Assembly (NCBI RefSeq): GCF_035918155.1 | Contig: NZ_CP109327.1 | Span: 310,001 to 374,000 of the forward strand | Length of the DNA stretch: 64,000 nt | Reading direction: 5' to 3' | DNA from: Streptomyces sp. NBC_01591 | GTDB lineage: Bacteria > Actinomycetota > Actinomycetes > Streptomycetales > Streptomycetaceae | Position numbers and translations under genes: made by a program | Shown here: positions 46,898 through 56,253 of the stretch, piece after piece | Layout of the letters: each line of letters opens with the position of its first letter | Position numbering within the stretch: position 1 is the first letter of the stretch | The notes under the pieces: model-generated | What the model was told of the DNA's origin: nothing | Database searches by the model: none | The model's input: only the letters and a program-made list of their open reading frames with translations

Positions 46898-47782
46898 TCA
46901 CGGGGTGTTGTTGGCCAGGGCCAGCAGGCGAGAGCGGTCGCCGCTGAAGCGGTCGCGGTCGACGTTCCCGGAGATGCCGCTCACCGAGCCAGTGGACGTG
47001 TACTGCCAGACGGTCCAGAACGGGAAGCCCTGCGGGATGCTGGGGCTGCCTGCGGAGGTCCAGTGGGCCACCCACAGCGGGCTCCTGGCGGACATGCCGG
47101 TCCAGCCGCCGGTGCAGGAGTTCCACCAGCTCGGGCTGGTGTAGATCACGACGTCGCGGCCGGTGCGGGCCTTGTACGTGTTGTAGAAGTCGAGGATCCA
47201 GGACTGCATCGCCGCGGGGGTCTTGCCGTAGCAACTGCCCTCGATGTCCATCACGCCGGGGAGCGTCAGGTTGTCGCGGGACCAGGCGCCACCGTTGCTG
47301 GCGAAGAAGTTTGCCTGCTCCGCGCCCCCGGACACGTCGGGCCGCGCGAAGTGGTACGCGCCCCGGATCACGCCGGCGTTGTAGGCGCCCAGGTAGTTGG
47401 CGCTGAACGTGGGGTCCTTGTACGAGGTGCCCTCGGTCGCCTTCATCCAGGCGAACTCGATGCCCGCGCTGCGGACCGCGCCCCAGTTGATGCTGCCCTG
47501 CCAGCTGGAGACGTCCACACCCACGGGGTTCGCCAGGAGGTTCCCATCCGGCGCCGCTTCAAGGTGCAGCTGCCGGGTGTCCGGCTTGAAGTCCTTGCTG
47601 TCCTGGACGTAGCCCACGCCCATGTAGCCCTTGCCCGGCGGTACAGCGCCGTCCGACGGCAGCGGCGCCGAGGAGGCGGTGCCCGACATCAGGCTGAGGG
47701 TCAGTATGACGCTCATGCCGATAACACCGGCCGCAGTGAGTCTTTGCTGTGCGGATTTGAGGGAAAGGCTCCGGGGGAACAA
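46898..47782 (-). CDS. secreted GH25 muramidase (lysozyme)
   Basis: 294 residues from TTG 47782, which has AGGAGG upstream. Signal peptide: GVIGMSVILTLSLMSGTASS. Catalytic domain: VGVDVSSWQGSINWG (Asp), WMKATEGTSYKDP, GVMDIEGSCYGKTP (Asp-x-Glu), VVIYTSPSWWNSCTG and a C-terminal DRDRFSGD. It cleaves the MurNAc-GlcNAc bond of peptidoglycan. Intact; with the GH3 enzyme and ABC importer it forms a plausible wall-glycan degradation and uptake group. Confidence 0.92.
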   Translation of the reverse strand: MFPRSLSLKSAQQRLTAAGVIGMSVILTLSLMSGTASSAPLPSDGAVPPGKGYMGVGYVQDSKDFKPDTRQLHLEAAPDGNLLANPVGVDVSSWQGSINWGAVRSAGIEFAWMKATEGTSYKDPTFSANYLGAYNAGVIRGAYHFARPDVSGGAEQANFFASNGGAWSRDNLTLPGVMDIEGSCYGKTPAAMQSWILDFYNTYKARTGRDVVIYTSPSWWNSCTGGWTGMSARSPLWVAHWTSAGSPSIPQGFPFWTVWQYTSTGSVSGISGNVDRDRFSGDRSRLLALANNTP

Positions 47783-48177
47783 GGCTTCCTCCTGCTTGGT
47801 GGGGGGTGAGATGCAGTGGTGCCGAGTGGTCCTTCGGTGCGGTGGATCTCGGCGCGCCGGTGTGAGAGCGGCGCGGCAAACAGAAGGGTCGGCGTGCGTC
47901 CGGTCAGGAGGGTTCGGCCGCGCGCCTCCCGCTGAGGGATCTACGCGCGCCCGGTTGACGCGAACACGACATAGTGAGCCACAGGGGTGTGCGCGCGGCA
48001 AACAGTTTTCCGGTTCGTTAGTGGTCTAGGCCAATCTGCGCTCCGGTGAGCTGCGGAAACAGATCGACATCGGCAGAACTTTCTTCAAGTGGCGGGATCG
48101 GAAAAGGAGTTGGCGGCACGTAGCAGCGAGCCGATCGGAGCCACAACCGCACGGGACCCGGTTACTCGGTACCGGAC
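47783..48177. other. gap upstream of the muramidase gene
   Basis: It presumably contains the muramidase promoter. No ORF with coding character was found. Confidence 0.4.
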
Positions 48178-48470
48178 CGGCCGGGGACGACCAACACCCG
48201 GCACGAAGGACACAAGACGATATGTGGGCGCTCAACCTGGCAGCGGCCCGGCAGTTCCATGCCCTTGAAGGGCATCTGACGGTGGCTCGTAAGCATGTCG
48301 AGCATCTGGAGGGTACGGCGGGCCGTCAGGCAGGTACTGGAGGTCCTGTGGGGGGCAAGCTCGGCACATGGCTCGACAACGACCCCAAACGGGGCCGGGA
48401 AGCTCAGTGCGGATTGGCGGGCCGAACTCGACGAGCGCGGCATGCGATGGGCATCTGGACAGGCGGGAGA
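48178..48470 (+). pseudogene. helicase-associated domain fragment, copy 3
   Basis: Homology to the helicase C-terminus starts at DDQHPARRTQDDMWALNL, continues AARQFHALEGHLTVARKHVE and GKLGTWLDN, then shifts frame and ends as KLSADWRAELDERGMRW. This copy is more diverged than copies 1 and 2 (for example MWALNLAAARQFHALEGH versus MWATNLTAARQFHAREGH). Confidence 0.8.
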
Positions 48471-48549
48471 GAGTGTTCGATGAGCGTGCTGGGGGGTGAT
48501 TCAGCAAGCCGTCGTGCGGACGGGTGCGAGTGCGGCAGCGGCCATGCAG

Positions 48550-48823
48550 CTACCTGTCGAGGTCTTCGACCGGCTGGCGCAGGATGGTCTTCAGCTTCCG
48601 AGGGACGGTCTTGCGGGGGTCGCTGAGGCAAATCTCGTGACGCAGCTTGGCTCCGCTGGTGAAGGCTTCGGGCCGGTCCGCCCACCACAGCCTTCCAGCG
48701 GAGCGACGACGAAATCACCGCCCGCTGTGCGCTTGCTGGCGAACTTGAGGGTGTAGGCGGCTGTGTAGAGGGTCTCGACCGCGTGGGCGTAGGCGGGAGC
48801 CGTATCGGAGTTCCCCGTACCGT
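48550..48823 (-). pseudogene. GyrI-like protein with internal deletion and frameshift
   Basis: Reads VDGTGNSDTAPAYAHAVETL, YTAAYTLKFASKRTAGGDFV, VAPLEG, then after one lost base WWADRPEAFTSG, joined directly to AKLRHEICLSDPRKTVPRKL, KTILRQPV. In intact GyrI-like ligand-binding proteins about 90 residues separate those last two parts, so the middle is deleted. The start is also missing. Confidence 0.75.
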
Positions 48824-48893
48824 CAACAGCTCATCCGCCTCACCACGCATGGACACGATCCAAGGGACCGGGCCTCACGCCCCGCAAAATCAT

Positions 48894-49760
48894 TCACCAG
48901 GCGACCAGTTCGCCGAGTGAAGGCATGCTGACATCGGCCGCGGGACGCGCGAGATGCAGTGCGGTGTGGAAATGGCCCGCCGATTCCTTGCCGTCCGGGT
49001 CCTGCCCATGGGCGGTCACCGCGTCGATGGCGTACTGCTGCTCGGCAGCGCCGGTGAAGCGGCGTTGGACGAAGGTGCGCCCGGCGTACGTCTCGGTGGT
49101 CAGGCCATGACTGGCCAGGTGCTCGGCGATGGGCGCGTAGGAGCCGGTACGCAGGACGAAGGCAGCGACCCACGGCAGTGTGCGGGCGCTGTCCAGGAGT
49201 GGCTGGAATGTGGCCCGGGACAGGAAGCTTGCACCACCCGTGACGGTGATGAGTCGGATGCTCCGGGCCGCGTCCAGCAGGTCTCGGGTCGGCGGGGCGG
49301 TCTCCAGATTCTCGGCGAACCCATCGTCGAGCAAGCCGACCGCTCGTGCGTAGGCGATGGCGTTGGGCGCGATGTCGAGGCCGATCACCGGGACGGCGTC
49401 CCGTCTGCGGCGGGCGTGGAAGAAGGACCTGTCGTGCTCTGCCAGTTCCTCCGCGGTCATGGCCACCACCCGCGGCGACGTGTAGTGGGCGTACAAGTCG
49501 GCCAGGGTCAGCTCGTGGTTGAGCAGGGCTGCGTTGATGCCGTACGAACAGCACAGGTCCAGCACCACTTCCCCCGGGGCCCGCAGCCGGAGTGCTGCCA
49601 GGCGGCGGAAAATGCGCTGGGCGTGATGCGGTGTCCGGTAGCCGAACGCGCCAAGTTCGCGGAAGAAGGCGCGGGGATCGGCCTGGTCGTAGATGTCGTC
49701 GAACGGGGTCATCGTGCGCTGCGCGGGCTCCCCCGCGTCGTCTTCCCGTACCTCGGCCAT
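48894..49760 (-). CDS. class I SAM-dependent methyltransferase-like protein
   Basis: 288 residues from ATG 49760, with GGAG upstream. FDDIYDQADPRAFFRELGAF, HHAQRIFRRLAALRLRAPGE precede motif I VVLDLCCSYGINAALLNHEL (DLCCSYG replaces the usual GxGxG). Then VIGLDIAPNAIAYARAVGLL and RLITVTGGASFLSRATFQPL. The small molecule or protein target is unknown; the unusual motif I groups it with poorly characterised actinobacterial methyltransferases. The frame is intact. The next 300 bp upstream hold no supportable gene. Confidence 0.75.
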   Translation of the reverse strand: MAEVREDDAGEPAQRTMTPFDDIYDQADPRAFFRELGAFGYRTPHHAQRIFRRLAALRLRAPGEVVLDLCCSYGINAALLNHELTLADLYAHYTSPRVVAMTAEELAEHDRSFFHARRRRDAVPVIGLDIAPNAIAYARAVGLLDDGFAENLETAPPTRDLLDAARSIRLITVTGGASFLSRATFQPLLDSARTLPWVAAFVLRTGSYAPIAEHLASHGLTTETYAGRTFVQRRFTGAAEQQYAIDAVTAHGQDPDGKESAGHFHTALHLARPAADVSMPSLGELVAW

Positions 49761-50059
49761 CACATGCTCCGTTCTGCCGGCCGGGCCGCTGTCCGTGGTC
49801 GCCACAGCCTCCCGCACAGGGCGGGCCGGGGAAACAGGCCGCTGACGGATCCGGCCATGCCCAGCCGAACAGCGGTGGGTAGACCTCGGGCCGTTCTGCG
49901 GTCACGACCTTGGTGTCCTCGCCCGGCGCTCGGACGGCGTTCGGCCTTGACTGTGAGCACGTTGCGCTCGACGGCTGACGACGAGATGGTCTTCTGACGT
50001 TGCGTCAATCCCGTCCAGAGGCCCTGGGATGTCACTGGCCATCGGTCAGTCGGGGGTGG

Positions 50060-50872
50060 CAGCTCGAGGTCCCGGGGGCCACCGCCTCCCTCAAGCACGA
50101 CTTCGCGATCACCCGCCACCGCGTGGTGTTCGTCGAGGGCACCGTCACCTTCGACCCGACCGAGCGCTCCGGCATCCCCTACGGCTGGAACGACGACCAG
50201 CCGGCCCACATCGGCGTCATGCCCCGCGGCCCACAGGGCGCCGGGAAGATCCGCTGGTTCGACATCGAACCCGGCAACATGCTGCACGTCGCCAACGCCT
50301 GCGAGGACACCGAAGGCCGCGTCGCGCTTGAGGGCCCGACCGTGGAGCGGGAGGGCTTCCAGCGGTCCTGGAACTGGCGGGTCGGCGCCCCCGAACACGG
50401 GACGGAGCCCAACACGCGCTCGTACACTCGACGTTGGATCATAGACCTGGCCGCAGGAAGCGTCGACGAGCAGATCATCGACGACCTCGCCGTCGAATTC
50501 CCCACCCTCAACGAGGACTTCCTCGGCTCCGAACACCGCTACCAGTACGCCGTCTCCTTCCCCGACCAGCACGGATACGGCGGCTACGGCGTCGTCAAGT
50601 ACGGCCGCACCACCGGCGCCCGCCGCATCCACCGGGTCGGCGACGCCCGCCTGCCCAGCGAGGCCGTCTTCGTCCCCGCCGCCCGCGCCACCCGCGAGGA
50701 CGACGGCTACCTGCTCACCGTGGTATCCGACCTCAAGCAGGACGCCTCCCGGCTCCTGGTCCTCGACGCCTCCGGCCTCGACCGGATCGCCACCGTCCAC
50801 CTCCCGCGCCTTGTCGCCGCGGGAATCCACGGCTCCTGGATCCCCGACACCGACGACGCGCCTGGCAGTTGA
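50060..50872 (+). pseudogene. carotenoid oxygenase, N-terminal third missing
   Basis: RPE65/carotenoid cleavage dioxygenase fold. Iron-ligand His residues are seen in SLKHDFAITRHRVVFVEG, NMLHVANACEDTEG and near the C-terminus in AAGIHGSWIPD; the first His of the four is in the lost N-terminal part. Homology begins at VPGATASLKHD without a start codon. The remaining 270 codons are clean, suggesting recent loss. An isochorismatase-like gene follows. Confidence 0.8.
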
Positions 50873-50880
50873 GCCCGACG

Positions 50881-50938
50881 CCCCTGGAGGACCCCCGTCC
50901 CCCAGGGGCGTGCCCCGTCTTCCGGGAAGGCGGGGCAC
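50881..50938 (+). terminator. tandem hairpins after the carotenoid oxygenase fragment
   Basis: CCCCTGG/CCAGGGG (50881-50908) is followed by a 14-bp stem GTGCCCCGTCTTCC/GGAAGGCGGGGCAC (50910-50938, one G-T pair). Confidence 0.75.
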
Positions 50939-50995
50939 GGTGCGTACGTAGGGCGTGGCTAGGTAGCCGTCACCGACGCGAGGCAGCGCTCCGTG

Positions 50996-51712
50996 ATGGG
51001 AACTTCGGTTCGGCGAGGGCCGATCGGCCTCTCGGGGAACCAGCGAGACCGGAGATTCATACATGGCAGCCCCAACGGCGTCACCTACACCGGCCTGGAC
51101 GCACTGCTCACGCCCGAGAGGTCGGTCCTCCTGCTGATCGACCACCAGGGCGCGCAGTTCGCCGGGATGCACAGCATGGATCCCAACCTCGTGGTCAACA
51201 ACGTGACCGCTTTGGCGAAGGGCGCCAAGCTGTTCGACGTGCCGACGATCCTCAGCACGGTCGTCGAGGACCGCGGCGGGCGGATCATCCGGCAGATCCA
51301 GGACGTCTTCCCCGACCAGAAGCCGATCGACCGCACCACGATCAACACCTGGGAGGACCAGCGGGTCGTCGACGCCGTCGCCGCCACCGGCCGCAAGGAC
51401 CTCGTCATAGCCGGCCTGTGGACGGACATCTGCCTCGCCTTCCCGGCGATCCACGCGCTGGCCGACGGCTACCGGGTCTACGCGGTGACGGACGCGTCCG
51501 GCGCGACGACCGTCGAGGCGCACGAGCGCGGGGTCCAGCGCATGGTCCAGGCGGGTGTCATCCCGATGACCGCCGGCACCGTCGTCTCGGAATGGCAGCG
51601 CGACTGGGCGCGCGAGGCGACCGTCCCTGGCATCAGCCAGATCATGTTCGACCACGGTGGCAGCTTCGGCACCAGCCTGGCCTGGGAGCTTCAGCTCCTC
51701 AGCCAGGACTGA
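50996..51712 (+). CDS. isochorismatase/YcaC-like cysteine hydrolase, second copy, start region damaged
   Basis: The conserved protein begins at VTYTGLDALLTPERSVLLLI (Asp in LLIDHQ) and has DVPTILSTVVEDRGGRIIRQ, NTWEDQRVVDAVAATGRK and the nucleophile Cys in AGLWTDICLAFPAIHA. The natural start is probably ATG 51063, which has GGAG upstream and reads MAAPT, but that ATG is one base out of frame with VTYTGL. The open frame instead runs back to ATG 50996 without homology. Either a base was lost just after the start or translation begins upstream. Same family as 2911-3555. Confidence 0.75.
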   Translation: MGTSVRRGPIGLSGNQRDRRFIHGSPNGVTYTGLDALLTPERSVLLLIDHQGAQFAGMHSMDPNLVVNNVTALAKGAKLFDVPTILSTVVEDRGGRIIRQIQDVFPDQKPIDRTTINTWEDQRVVDAVAATGRKDLVIAGLWTDICLAFPAIHALADGYRVYAVTDASGATTVEAHERGVQRMVQAGVIPMTAGTVVSEWQRDWAREATVPGISQIMFDHGGSFGTSLAWELQLLSQD

Positions 51713-51787
51713 CAACGCGCATGGGGGCGGGTGGGTGGCAGCTCGCCCCCGCCCACCGAGCCCACCCCTCCCGCAGCAGTCACGCGG

Positions 51788-52823
51788 TCAGGTCGTCAGC
51801 GGCAGGTCGCGCAGTTGGCGGCGCGAGGTGATGCCGAGCTTGCGGAAGATGTTCCGCAGGTGGGCGTCGATGGTGCGCGGGCTCAGGAACAGCTGCGTGC
51901 CCACCTCCTTCGATGTCGCGCCCGTGGCGACCAGCCGGGCGATCTGGAACTCCTGCGCGGTGAGACGGGTAGGCGCGTCGCCGACCCGTTTCCGCGCGCG
52001 GGCGCCGGTCGCGGCGAGTTCCCGGACGGCCCGTGCTGCGAACGCCGCTGCCCCGAGCATGGACAACTGCTCGTACGCCGCCTGCAGCTCCACCCGCGCC
52101 TCGGACCGCCGGCCCTCGCGGCGCAGCCATTCGCCGTACACCAGTCGGGCGCGCGACGTGGGGGGCGCCGTCGCTGCGTGCGAGCCGCTCGATCGCCTCC
52201 CGGTACAGCTTCTCGGCGGCCGGCCCTTCGGTGAGCAGGGCCCGCGAGCGCAGCTCGGTCCCGAGCGCCCACGCGGAGCCGCTCGCGGCAGTGCGCTCGG
52301 ACAGGAGCTTCATGACGGGCTCCGCGAGATCGCGGCGTCCGGCGTGCGTCGCGGCCTCGATGAACTCCACGGGTATCCAGGAGTGGAAGCTGATCTCGTC
52401 GAGATCGCCTGCCGCTTGGCACGCCTCGAGGGCGGCGTCGTAGCGGCCCAGGCCGTTGAGCAGTACGGTCCGGGCGTACTCGGTGGCGCTGAGGAGCCGT
52501 CCCTCGCCACGCGAGTCGGCGTCGCGGGTGGCGATGTGGGCGAGCCGGGTGGTGTTTTCCGCGTCGCCGCGCCACGCGGCGACGGTGACGTCGACGTGGA
52601 GCATGGCCGGGGTGCCGAGTTCCGCCGCGATCGCGTGCGCCTCGTCGACCAGCGCGGCGGCGTCGGCGAACGAGTCGGGGGCGGAGTACATACCGCGCCC
52701 AACGATCCCGTGCAGGAAGAACAGATCAATGGCGATGGCGTGCAGTTCCAGCGTGACACCACCCTCGCAGCTCTCCACGATCTCCCAGGCCCGGTCCACC
52801 ACGACCGGCCACCGGCTTCGCAC
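51788..52823 (-). pseudogene. LuxR-family regulator, N-truncated and frameshifted
   Basis: Upstream frame: helical repeat region with AIAIDLFFLHGIVGRGMYSA, DEAHAIAAELGTPAMLHVDV, WIPVEFIEAATHAGRRDLAE. Near 52150 the frame shifts to RLVYGEWLRREGRRSEARVE, ending in the HTH RLTAQEFQIARLVATGATSK, EVGTQLFLSPRTIDAHLRNI, FRKLGI. The AAA ATPase part expected for this large LuxR type is missing. HTH identity is certain. Confidence 0.85.
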
Positions 52824-52876
52824 GTCGTGTGCCCTGCAGCAGTCAGGGGCTGGTCTGGGCTCGGGCTACGGGGCCG

Positions 52877-53353
52877 TCAGCTGGCCACTCGCGTCAGTGA
52901 CGCACTCGTACTGCCGCACAGCGACCCCAGGTCAACGATCGTGTCCTCCCAGGCGTCGTCCAAGCCCTGCTGATCACCGGAGGCCCAGGCCACGACGATG
53001 CGCTCCCAGCGCGGACGTTCATCGTCCGGAACTCCACCACCCGTTGCAGAGGCATCGCCACCTGCGACTGGTTCAGCAGATGGAACTCCACCCGGATCCC
53101 GGGTCCCGCGCCCCTCACGGTTGAGACGAGCCAGGAGATGCCGGGCCACGTTGCGGCGGCACACCGTCCGGTAGGCGGCGTCGATGCGCTCCAGGTTGAC
53201 CTTCGACGGCTGGCGTTTTCCCTCCAGCCACGCCGGCAGCGTCCGGTCGGTCACCGCCAGGCCGGCGTCCTTGGCCGCAGCACGGCTGCGCAGCGGGCCG
53301 GCGGTCAGATTCCGCTCACCCAGGACGACATGCCTGATGCCCATGAGCGACAT
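52877..53353 (-). pseudogene. HTH-like accessory-element protein, several frameshifts
   Basis: N-terminal frame: LGERNLTAGPLRSRAAAKDA, TLPAWLEGKRQPSKVNLERI, DAAYRTVCRRNVARHLLARL, NREGRGTR. A second frame gives VEFHLLNQSQVAMPLQRVVE, then the first resumes with RWERIVVAWASGDQQGLDDA and WEDTIVDLGS. The true ending (QYEYVTNVGF in a related fragment at 58.2 kb) is in yet another frame. WLEGKRQPSKVNLERI looks like the recognition end of an HTH. The family name is unknown to me; it is typical of Streptomyces plasmids and integrative elements from memory. Confidence 0.6.
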
Positions 53354-53567
53354 CGCGACCTGCTCCCTCCGCGACTTCCACGCGATCCGAGCGGCCGCCT
53401 CTCAACAGCCGGAGACGCCGGCAGAACGCGTCGAACTCGTCCTGCTCCGCGAGGCCACCGGGTGGGACCGCTACGGCCGCAAGCAGCTCGCCCGCACCAT
53501 GCGCGACCTGGACCGCGGACGGCGGGGCGGCAGCGGACGGGCCCGGGTCGCCGTCCACGCTCCGTGA
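53334..53567 (+). CDS. small ORF, doubtful
   Basis: 77 codons: CSLRDFHAIRAAASQQPETP, ERVELVLLREATGWDRYGRK, QLARTMRDLDRGRR. It has reasonable codon bias but overlaps the 5' end of the minus-strand remnant. A further coding-like tail RRLTALAGARPSESATANGN at 53581-53703 may belong to it after a shift. Family unknown. Confidence 0.3.
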   Translation: MMPMSDIATCSLRDFHAIRAAASQQPETPAERVELVLLREATGWDRYGRKQLARTMRDLDRGRRGGSGRARVAVHAP

Positions 53568-53852
53568 TCCAGAGTCCGGCGTGGAGGTGGTGCCCCGGAG
53601 GCTGACCGCGCTGGCCGGCGCCCGGCCGTCGGAGTCCGCGACCGCCAACGGCAACGCGGTCACCCAGACCGTCAAGCGCGCCTACGACGTGCGGGTGCGG
53701 TAGCCACACGGCCCGGCCGGTCAGGGTTCTCTTGCCGGTGTGCTTGCTCGTGCATGTGTCCAAGATCTTGGTGAATTCCGGCGCGTCGCGCTGATGCCTC
53801 GTCACATATGTGGCGTGTGCCCCTCCGTCCGTCGGGTGGTGGGGTGCGGGTC

Positions 53853-55904
53853 TCACACGGTTGCGATGCCCGGGTCGCTCACGCCGGTTTGACCATTCTC
53901 GACGTGCCCGGCCAGGCGCCGCAGGTATCCGGCGTTGCCCTCGACGACGACCGTCAGGTCGTACCAGCGCTTGGTGGCGCGCAGGTCAATGCTCTGCTCG
54001 ACGGTGGCGCCGGCGCGGACCGTGTAGGTTTGGCGCTCGCCGCCGTAGGCGTTGGTCACGGTGAGGTGTGCGTCGGCGGTCGACGGGTTGGTCAGGGTGA
54101 GCTTCAGGTTGCCGGCGTCGTGGCGTGCCGTCACCTCCGGCTCGGCAGCTTTGTTATTGCCCTTGAAGGTGCGCAGGAAGCCGTTCGGTCCGTGGGCCGT
54201 GAGGTCGTAACTGCCGCCGGAGTATACCGAGTTCCAGCTGTCGGAGACGGGCTTCCCGGCTGCCGCTGTGTACGTCCACGGGCCGTCGGTGCGCTTCTGC
54301 GAGCGCACCTGGAAGGCGGCGCCCGCCTGGTCCCCTGCGCTGAACATCAGCTTGTACTTGCCGGTCGCGAGGTCTGCGGCCCCGTCGACGTAGGGAGCGT
54401 AGGAGAGCGGGCGGCTCGGCCGCGCCCCGGCCTCTTGCCGGGGCAGGGCGCCCTGGGCGGGTGGCCTCGGTACGTAGCTGTTGTGGCGGTCGCGGTCCGG
54501 CGGCGCGTAGCCCGCGGTGTCCGGCAGGTCAGCCGGGTCTGTGATCTTGAGGGAGAAGTCGAAGGCGGATGTGAGGTCACCGCAGATGGCGCGCCGCCAT
54601 GGTGAAATGTTGGTCTCCTTCACTCCAAACCGGTTCTCCATGAAGCGCAGGATCGAGGTGTGGTCGAAGGTCTCCGAGCAGACGTATCCGCCGGTGGACC
54701 ATGGCGAGACCACGATCATCGGGACGCGCTGCCCGAGGCCGTAGGGGCCTGCGGCGTATCCGACACTCCCCTTGTAGTGGTCGAGTGTGGTGTCGACGGT
54801 GGACAGGCCTTGGCTGGCGGAGGCCGGCGGGTAGGGCGGCACGACATGGTCGAAGTAGCCGTCGTTCTCGTCGTATGTGATGAACAGCGCGGTCCTGCTC
54901 CATACGTCGGGGTTCGAGGTGAGCGCGTCAAGGACATGCGAGATGTACCAAGCGCCATAATTTGCAGGCCAGTTGGGGTGTTCGGAGAACGCTTCGGGGG
55001 CGGCGATCCAGGAGATCTGCGGCAGTCTTGCGGCCTTGACGTCGGCTTTGAGGATGTCGAAGTATCCGTCTCCTGCCTTGGCGTTCGTGCCGGTGCGGGC
55101 TTTTTCGTACAGCGGGTCGCCGGGCTTGGCGTTGCGGTAGTTGTTGAAGTACAGCAGGGAGTTGTCGCCGTAGTTGCCGCGGTATGCGTCGTTGATCCAG
55201 CCCCAGCCGCCGGCCGCGTCGAGGCCGTCGCCAATGTCCTGGTACACCTTCCAGGAGATGCCTGCCTTCTCGAGGCGTTCGGCGTATGTCGTCCAGCCGT
55301 AGCCTGCTTCCTGGTTGCCGAGGACCGGGCCGCCGCCGGTGCCGTCGTTGCCGACGTGACCGGAGAGCATGTAGTAGCGGTTCGGGTCGGTCGCACCGAT
55401 GAACGAGCAGTGGTAGTCGTCGCAGATGGTGAATTTGTCGGCGAGGGCGTAGTGGAACGGGATGTCGTCCCGTGTCAGGTACGCCATGGCGCCGGTGCCT
55501 TTGGCGGGGATCCAGTTATCGTACTTGCCGTTGTTGAACGCGTTGTGGCCGCCGGCCCAGTCGTGGTCGAGGCCCGCGATGAACTGCATGCCCAGGTCGT
55601 CGGCGTCCGGGTGGTAGGGCAGGGTTTCCTTGCCGCCGCTTGCCTGGTGCCATACCGGTTTACCGCTGGGCAGTGTCACCGGGCGGGGGTCCCCGAAGCC
55701 CCGGACGCCCTTCATCGACCCGAAGTAATGATCGAAGGAACGGTTCTCCTGCATGAGGACGACGATGTGTTCGATGTCCTGGACGGTTCCGCTGCGGCGC
55801 GCCGCGGGGATGGCGGCGGCGCGGTCGATGGAGCCGGATAGGGCGGCGAACCCCGTAGTAGCTCCGGCGATTTGGAGGAAGCGACGCCGATTGATTTCGG
55901 TCAT
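53853..55904 (-). CDS. plcC: non-haemolytic-type phospholipase C (Tat-exported)
   Basis: 683 residues from ATG 55904 (AGGAGG upstream). Tat signal: NRRRFLQIAGATTGFAALSG. Phosphoesterase domain: VVLMQENRSFDHYFGSMKGV (metal site), DDYHCSFIGATDPNRYYMLS, LFITYDENDGYFDHVVPPYP. Two C-terminal beta domains of the DUF756 type follow (FLRTFKGN, NLKLTLTNPSTADAHLTVTN). It hydrolyses phospholipid head groups outside the cell, liberating phosphate in many Streptomyces. Full length and intact. The symbol is tentative. Confidence 0.9.
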   Translation of the reverse strand: MTEINRRRFLQIAGATTGFAALSGSIDRAAAIPAARRSGTVQDIEHIVVLMQENRSFDHYFGSMKGVRGFGDPRPVTLPSGKPVWHQASGGKETLPYHPDADDLGMQFIAGLDHDWAGGHNAFNNGKYDNWIPAKGTGAMAYLTRDDIPFHYALADKFTICDDYHCSFIGATDPNRYYMLSGHVGNDGTGGGPVLGNQEAGYGWTTYAERLEKAGISWKVYQDIGDGLDAAGGWGWINDAYRGNYGDNSLLYFNNYRNAKPGDPLYEKARTGTNAKAGDGYFDILKADVKAARLPQISWIAAPEAFSEHPNWPANYGAWYISHVLDALTSNPDVWSRTALFITYDENDGYFDHVVPPYPPASASQGLSTVDTTLDHYKGSVGYAAGPYGLGQRVPMIVVSPWSTGGYVCSETFDHTSILRFMENRFGVKETNISPWRRAICGDLTSAFDFSLKITDPADLPDTAGYAPPDRDRHNSYVPRPPAQGALPRQEAGARPSRPLSYAPYVDGAADLATGKYKLMFSAGDQAGAAFQVRSQKRTDGPWTYTAAAGKPVSDSWNSVYSGGSYDLTAHGPNGFLRTFKGNNKAAEPEVTARHDAGNLKLTLTNPSTADAHLTVTNAYGGERQTYTVRAGATVEQSIDLRATKRWYDLTVVVEGNAGYLRRLAGHVENGQTGVSDPGIATV

Positions 55905-56253
55905 GGTTGTGGGGGTCCTCCTGTTGCTTCGGTGATGTCCGTCCACGAAGAGGGGCATACGGAGTATTCAAGAGGACCCGGGCCTGAGGAAAGTGCGCTG
56001 AGGTGACGGTCGCGCAAAATGTGGGCGGCTGGTGTGCGAGCCGTCAACGCGTCGCCGCACGTCGTGCCACATGTCCCGATCCACTGCCCGCGGATCGGCC
56101 TCCGTTCGGTAGGCCCAGGCGTCGTACACCATCGCGGTCTGCTCCCTTGCCGGGGCGTGCACGGACCGGCTCGGCCGGGGCGTCCTTACCGGTCGGACGA
56201 TGCTCGTACGTCGCTGCTTCTCTGAGCTGCCGCAGGCGTTCGGTCATGTCCGG
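55905..56253. other. gap with a possible frameshifted small gene
   Basis: Minus strand: TERLRQLREAATYEHRPTGK (start ATG 56247) and, in another frame, AMVYDAWAYRTEADPRAVDR with MWHDVRRRVD. They may be one broken small gene of about 80 codons. Family unknown. The phospholipase promoter should also be here. Confidence 0.3.
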
